Source of the DNA: JAFECT01 sp964432415
GTDB taxonomy: Bacteria; Pseudomonadota; Alphaproteobacteria; Caulobacterales; Caulobacteraceae
Assembly (NCBI GenBank): GCA_964432415.1
Contig: CAYSNW010000002.1
Coordinates: forward strand, 1-64,000
DNA: 64,000 bases
Reading direction: 5' to 3'
Part shown: one piece after another, positions 60,619-64,000 of the stretch
Layout of the letters: each line of letters opens with the position of its first letter
Numbering within the stretch: position 1 is the stretch's first letter
The notes under the pieces: model-generated
Told to the model about the DNA's origin: nothing
The model's database searches: none
The model's input: the letters and a program-made list of their open reading frames with translations, nothing else
Position numbers and translations under genes: made by a program

Positions 60619-61425
60619 ATGCAAGAGGAACAGCCGGTGGTCGCCGTCATCCGGGGCAAGCCCGACAATCTCGACGAGGTCGGCCTGCGTTTCGAGCGGG
60701 CGCCCTTGGCCGAGCCGCTGTTCCTGAACAGCGTGCCGAAGTCCGGCACCCACCTTATCCGCAACATCATGCGGATGTTCGTGGCGCCCGATCAGCACTG
60801 GCCGCGCGAGTACATCCAGCACCCCAACCTGCGTCAGAGCCGCGACGCGTTCGACCCGGGCCGTCCCTGGGTCAGCTGGGGCCACCTGCTGTTCTCCGAT
60901 GACGCAGCCATCCTGCTGCGCCACACCCGCCACATTCTGCTGGTGCGCGACCCCTACGACTGGGTGGTCGCGCGCGCGCGCTTCTACCTGTCCGACGAAT
61001 TCCAGGGTCCGATCAACAATATCAAGGGCGGCGTGGTGTCGGCGCAGGAGGTCCTCAACATGATGATCTTCGGCGTCCACCAGAAGGTCCCGACCCTGCT
61101 GGACATCTACTCCGCCAACGCCGCCGCCTGGCTGGGCACAAGGGTGATCCTGGTCCGCTACGAGGACATCACCGCCGCGGTTAGGGACCTGAGCGCGCCG
61201 GGCGCCGAACAGTTCTTCGCCGCCCTGATGCGGGACTGCGGCGTGGGCGCCCTGCCCGCGGACTGGCGCGAGCGCGTCGCCGCCGGCGCCGACCCGGCCC
61301 AGAGCCGCACCGCGCGCGAGAACCTCAACCTCACCGCCGAGATTCCCTCGGTGCTGCCCGACACCCAGAAGGCCCTGGTGGATTTCGCCGCGCCCGGCCT
61401 GCGCAGACTGCTCGGCTACGCCTGA
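60619..61425 (+). CDS. Sulfotransferase
   Basis: 268 residues. P-loop for PAPS: LFLNSVPKSGTHLIRNIM. Second PAPS-binding motif: HILLVRDPYDWVVARARFYL. It has no TPR region. It follows the TonB receptor on the same strand but behind a terminator, so it needs its own promoter or read-through. This is the second receptor-sulfotransferase pair in the window. It may sulfate the holdfast glycan or another envelope molecule; that is a guess. Confidence 0.88.
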   Translation: MQEEQPVVAVIRGKPDNLDEVGLRFERAPLAEPLFLNSVPKSGTHLIRNIMRMFVAPDQHWPREYIQHPNLRQSRDAFDPGRPWVSWGHLLFSDDAAILLRHTRHILLVRDPYDWVVARARFYLSDEFQGPINNIKGGVVSAQEVLNMMIFGVHQKVPTLLDIYSANAAAWLGTRVILVRYEDITAAVRDLSAPGAEQFFAALMRDCGVGALPADWRERVAAGADPAQSRTARENLNLTAEIPSVLPDTQKALVDFAAPGLRRLLGYA

Positions 61426-61435
61426 GAGAGCGGCC

Positions 61436-62938
61436 TCAGTACTTCATCGGCGCGGTGGCCAGCACCGGCAGGTCCAGGGTGCGTTCCACCGACGAGGCGG
61501 TCGCAAATCCCCGGCGCGAGAACACCTTCAGCAGCCCCGCGCACACCGCGGTGAAGGCGGCGAACAGGAAGGCCAGGCCGAAGACGATCTTCTTCAGGCT
61601 CTTGCCCTCCGCCGGCGGTGTGGCGCGCGCCACCACCCGGATATGGTCGTCCGCGCCCTTCAGAATGTCTTCCGCCGCCCGGGCCTCGACGTCGCGCACC
61701 GCCGAGGACTTGATGATCCCCTGCAAGGCGTCGCGGTCGGCCGACAGGGTCTGGAACTGCGACTCCAGCCGGGTCAGGCGCATCTGACGCGACTGGATCT
61801 CGGCCAGTTCGCGGGCCAGCTCGTTGCGCCGGGCGTTGAGCGCAGTCACCTCCGCCTCCAGGCCGATGCGCTGGGTCTCGATCCCCTGCCAGACCGGATT
61901 GGCGCCCAGGCGCTTGTCCTTCTCGCCCACGCTGCGGCCCGAGGAGACCAGGGCCTGCAGCTGGGTGATCCTGGCCTCGATGTCCTTCACCGGCTGGGCG
62001 TCGGGGGTGTAGCGGGCAAGCAGATCCTGGCGGTCGGACTGCAGCTTCAGCAGCTGGGCGGGGATCGACAGGTCCAGGTCGCGCTGGATCTCGATCTCCT
62101 GCGGCGCCTCCGGTTGACGCGCCTTCAACGTCGCCAGCCGTCCCTCGACCTCGCGGGCCTGGGCGTCGGCCTTGAACTTTTCGTCGAAGATCGACTGGTA
62201 AGTGGCCGCCAAAGAAGCCTTTTCTGTCGTGAAATCCGCCACGCCATGGGACTGCAGGAAGCCGGCGTAGGCGTCGTCCGCCTTCTCCAGCCTCTGGGTG
62301 AAGGCGTCCCGCTCGCGGCTGACCGCGGGCGAGGTGTGGTTGGCGAAGATCTCGCGCCGATAGCTCAGGTAGGTGGCGACCAGGCTGTTCAGGATCGCGG
62401 CGGCGGCCTCGGGATCCTTGTGCTTGAAGCCGAGCTTGATCACGCCGGTGTCCGGCGCCGTCTCCACCGACAGGCCGGTGGTCATGATCTTGAGCGCGGA
62501 GGCCTCGATGTCGCGCCGCTTGGCCGCGTCGGCTCCGGCCCAGTCGGCGGCCAGCCTGGGATCGATCACGTTCAGGCCGACCGCCCGCACCGTGCGGCGC
62601 TTCAGCTCGTCGCTGGACAGTATCTCGGCCTCGGACTGGACCACCTCGTCCTTCTGGGGCACCGCGCCGCGTCCCGCGTCCCCGGCGCGCGGTTCGTAGA
62701 CATACTCCTGCCCGAGCTGAATCAGCAGGCTGGAGTGGGCGGTGTAGGTCTTGGGCAGGGTCATGGCCAGGCCCGCGCCGACCAGCAGCACCACAGCGAA
62801 CACCAGCACCACGGTCAGCCGCTCGCGCCACACCAGGACCGACAGGTCGCGCACCGAATAGCGCGCACGCGACACGCGCGCTTCCCCGCGCGAGGCGTAA
62901 TCGCCCGAGCCGCCCGTCCAGCTGCCCTGATCGCGCAT
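61436..62938 (-). CDS. hfsA: Holdfast chain-length determinant/export protein HfsA (Wzz/Wzc-like)
   Basis: 500 residues. Two membrane segments, near residues 40-60 and 445-465, bracket a large periplasmic coiled-coil domain (GQEYVYEPRAG, then repeated heptads such as LEAEVTALNARRNELARELAEI). This is the Wzz fold (polysaccharide co-polymerase) without the kinase domain, which is the separate HfsB. It is divergent from hfsD with 85 bp between starts. Confidence 0.9.
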   Translation of the reverse strand: MRDQGSWTGGSGDYASRGEARVSRARYSVRDLSVLVWRERLTVVLVFAVVLLVGAGLAMTLPKTYTAHSSLLIQLGQEYVYEPRAGDAGRGAVPQKDEVVQSEAEILSSDELKRRTVRAVGLNVIDPRLAADWAGADAAKRRDIEASALKIMTTGLSVETAPDTGVIKLGFKHKDPEAAAAILNSLVATYLSYRREIFANHTSPAVSRERDAFTQRLEKADDAYAGFLQSHGVADFTTEKASLAATYQSIFDEKFKADAQAREVEGRLATLKARQPEAPQEIEIQRDLDLSIPAQLLKLQSDRQDLLARYTPDAQPVKDIEARITQLQALVSSGRSVGEKDKRLGANPVWQGIETQRIGLEAEVTALNARRNELARELAEIQSRQMRLTRLESQFQTLSADRDALQGIIKSSAVRDVEARAAEDILKGADDHIRVVARATPPAEGKSLKKIVFGLAFLFAAFTAVCAGLLKVFSRRGFATASSVERTLDLPVLATAPMKY

Positions 62939-62984
62939 GCGAATCCCACAAAACTTAACAAACCCGACGTTTGGGCCCGCGGCG

Positions 62985-62999
62985 TTAACCAGTGGTTAC
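62985..62999. promoter_or_regulatory. CtrA-like box between hfsA and hfsD
   Basis: TTAA, 7 nt, TTAC (62985-62999) against the CtrA consensus TTAA-N7-TTAA, one mismatch. A further TTAA lies at 62956-62959. It sits in the 85-bp divergent gap and could link both hfs genes to the cell cycle. By eye only. Confidence 0.45.
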
Positions 63000-63023
63000 C
63001 CCTTTGGACCAAGTCTCCGGTTC

Positions 63024-63764
63024 ATGCGGTTCGATCCCTCCCGGCGTCTGGTGATCAGTGTCGCCGCGGCGTTCACGGCCTCCAGCCTGACGCCGGGGCC
63101 GGCCATGGCCCTGCCCTTTTTCGGCTCAAAGCCCCGCGCCGCCTTCGACGATATCCCTTACGCCACCTGGAGCGACGACGAGCCCGGCTACCGGCTCTAT
63201 CCAGGGGATCAGATCAATGTCGCCACCCCCACCGCGCCCGAGCTCAGCCGCGACCTGACCGTCGGTCCCGACGGGCGCATCTCCATGCCGCTGGTCGGTC
63301 CGGTGATGGCGGCGGACCGTTCGCTGGGCGAGCTGGAGGACGATCTGTCGCGGCTCTATGCGCGCGAACTGCGCCGCCCCGTCGTGGAGGTCACGCTCAA
63401 GCAGGCGGCGCCGATGAAGGTGCTGGTGGGCGGTGAGGTCGGGACCCCCGGCTGGGTCGACATGCCCGGCGACCTGGACGCCCTGCAGGCGATTCTCGCC
63501 GCCGGTGGCTTCAAGACCTCGGCCAAGCGCACCGAGGTGGTGGTGATCCGCCGCGGCCCCGGCGGACGGCCCATGCGGCGGGTGACCAATCTGTCGGCGG
63601 CGCTGAAGGACCCGACCCGGGCCGATTTGGTGCCGCTCCGCCGCTTCGACATCATCTATGTGCCGCGCACCAGCGCGGCCGAGGCCGGCGTCTTCATGGG
63701 CCAGGTCCGCGACCTGCTGCCCTTCAGCTTCAGCTATTCGCTGAACAATCCGTACAGCAAGTAG
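63024..63764 (+). CDS. hfsD: Holdfast export outer-membrane protein HfsD (Wza-like)
   Basis: 246 residues from ATG 63024. Signal peptide to ALPFF. Polysaccharide export domain: YRLYPGDQINVATPTAPELSRDLTVGPDGRISMPLVGPV, then a SLBB-like domain with VLVGGEVGTPGWVDMPGDLDALQAILAAGGF. There is no lipobox Cys. It forms the outer-membrane channel for holdfast glycan. Its stop is directly followed by the stop of the next gene on the other strand. Confidence 0.92.
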   Translation: MRFDPSRRLVISVAAAFTASSLTPGPAMALPFFGSKPRAAFDDIPYATWSDDEPGYRLYPGDQINVATPTAPELSRDLTVGPDGRISMPLVGPVMAADRSLGELEDDLSRLYARELRRPVVEVTLKQAAPMKVLVGGEVGTPGWVDMPGDLDALQAILAAGGFKTSAKRTEVVVIRRGPGGRPMRRVTNLSAALKDPTRADLVPLRRFDIIYVPRTSAAEAGVFMGQVRDLLPFSFSYSLNNPYSK

Positions 63765-64000
63765 CTAGGGCCGCAGGCCGGCTGTGGTGTCGGCGGCGAT
63801 CACCAGCGGGCTCCAGCTGGGCCAGGCCCGGTGCGTCCGGTTCAGCATGACGAAGGCTCCCCCGGCGCCGTAGCGCTTGATCCAGGCCGCGGCCTTGCGG
63901 TTCTCGTCGCTCGCCAGCACCACGTCCACGCTCCTCGCGTCCGCCGCCCAGGCCGCCACCCAGGCGCCGTCCAGGCCGAAGCGGGCGCCGGCCGGCGTCG
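63765..64000 (-). CDS. Unidentified protein, C-terminal part only (runs off the right edge)
   Basis: The reverse strand is open from the right edge to a TAG at 63765, giving the last ~78 residues: ARFGLDGAWVAAWAADARSVDVVLASDENRKAAAWIKRY, then RTHRAWPSWSPLVIAADTTAGLRP at the end. The segment DVVLASDENRKAAAWI recalls a nucleotide- or metal-binding strand-helix unit, but it is too little to name. The start lies outside. Confidence 0.5.
   Translation of the reverse strand, partial: TPAGARFGLDGAWVAAWAADARSVDVVLASDENRKAAAWIKRYGAGGAFVMLNRTHRAWPSWSPLVIAADTTAGLRP

Overview
The window looks like chromosome of a GC-rich alphaproteobacterium of the order Caulobacterales (Caulobacter or Phenylobacterium type). 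Three things point there: a near-complete holdfast polysaccharide (hfs) cluster on the right, a PhyR/EcfG general stress response locus near the middle, and large TonB-dependent receptors paired with sulfotransferases. Coding density is high, start/stop overlaps (ATGA, GTGA, TGATG) are common, and no phage, insertion sequence or CRISPR array was seen.

Left third (1-22 kb): mostly housekeeping and metabolic genes. They include the 5' part of a bifunctional Rel/SpoT gene behind rpoZ, folK with a MerB-like gene, a NYN-domain gene with a family 5 uracil-DNA glycosylase, dapA-smpB, a Slt-type lytic transglycosylase, a three-gene BtuFCD/FecBCD-type importer, two RNA methyltransferases, hrpB, an amino acid permease and a metallo-beta-lactamase hydrolase. 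The transglycosylase reading frame runs 193 bp into the opposite-strand ABC ATPase gene.

Middle (22-28.3 kb): a general stress response island. phyR, a tiny proline-rich ORF, a KGG-motif stress protein, a fused EgtB-EgtD ergothioneine gene, an EcfG-type sigma factor and a Gly/Tyr-rich protein with a 15-residue repeat lie together. Three good EcfG-type promoters (GGAAC-N16/17-CGTT class) and two weaker ones were found by eye. No nepR anti-sigma gene was found beside phyR or ecfG.

28-48 kb: an SCP2-like protein, an S9 peptidase with a YdcF-type protein, an adenosine/adenine deaminase, opgH, a DUF998 protein, a degenerate-GGDEF/EAL protein, a tandem pair of membrane-anchored unknown proteins sharing a 430-bp identical block, a TonB-dependent receptor with a TPR-sulfotransferase, an unrecognised helical protein, two tandem Tat-exported double-lobed aspartyl-protease/PDZ proteins, and tRNA-Ser(GCU).

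48-64 kb: holdfast biosynthesis. HfsE starts the glycan on undecaprenyl phosphate. HfsG and a second family 2 glycosyltransferase extend it, HfsH deacetylates it, HfsF flips it, HfsC polymerises it, and HfsA/HfsB/HfsD control chain length and export. The cluster is interrupted by a DUF1176 gene and by a TonB-dependent receptor plus sulfotransferase, and hfsA and hfsD are divergent around a CtrA-like box. The window ends inside an unidentified gene.
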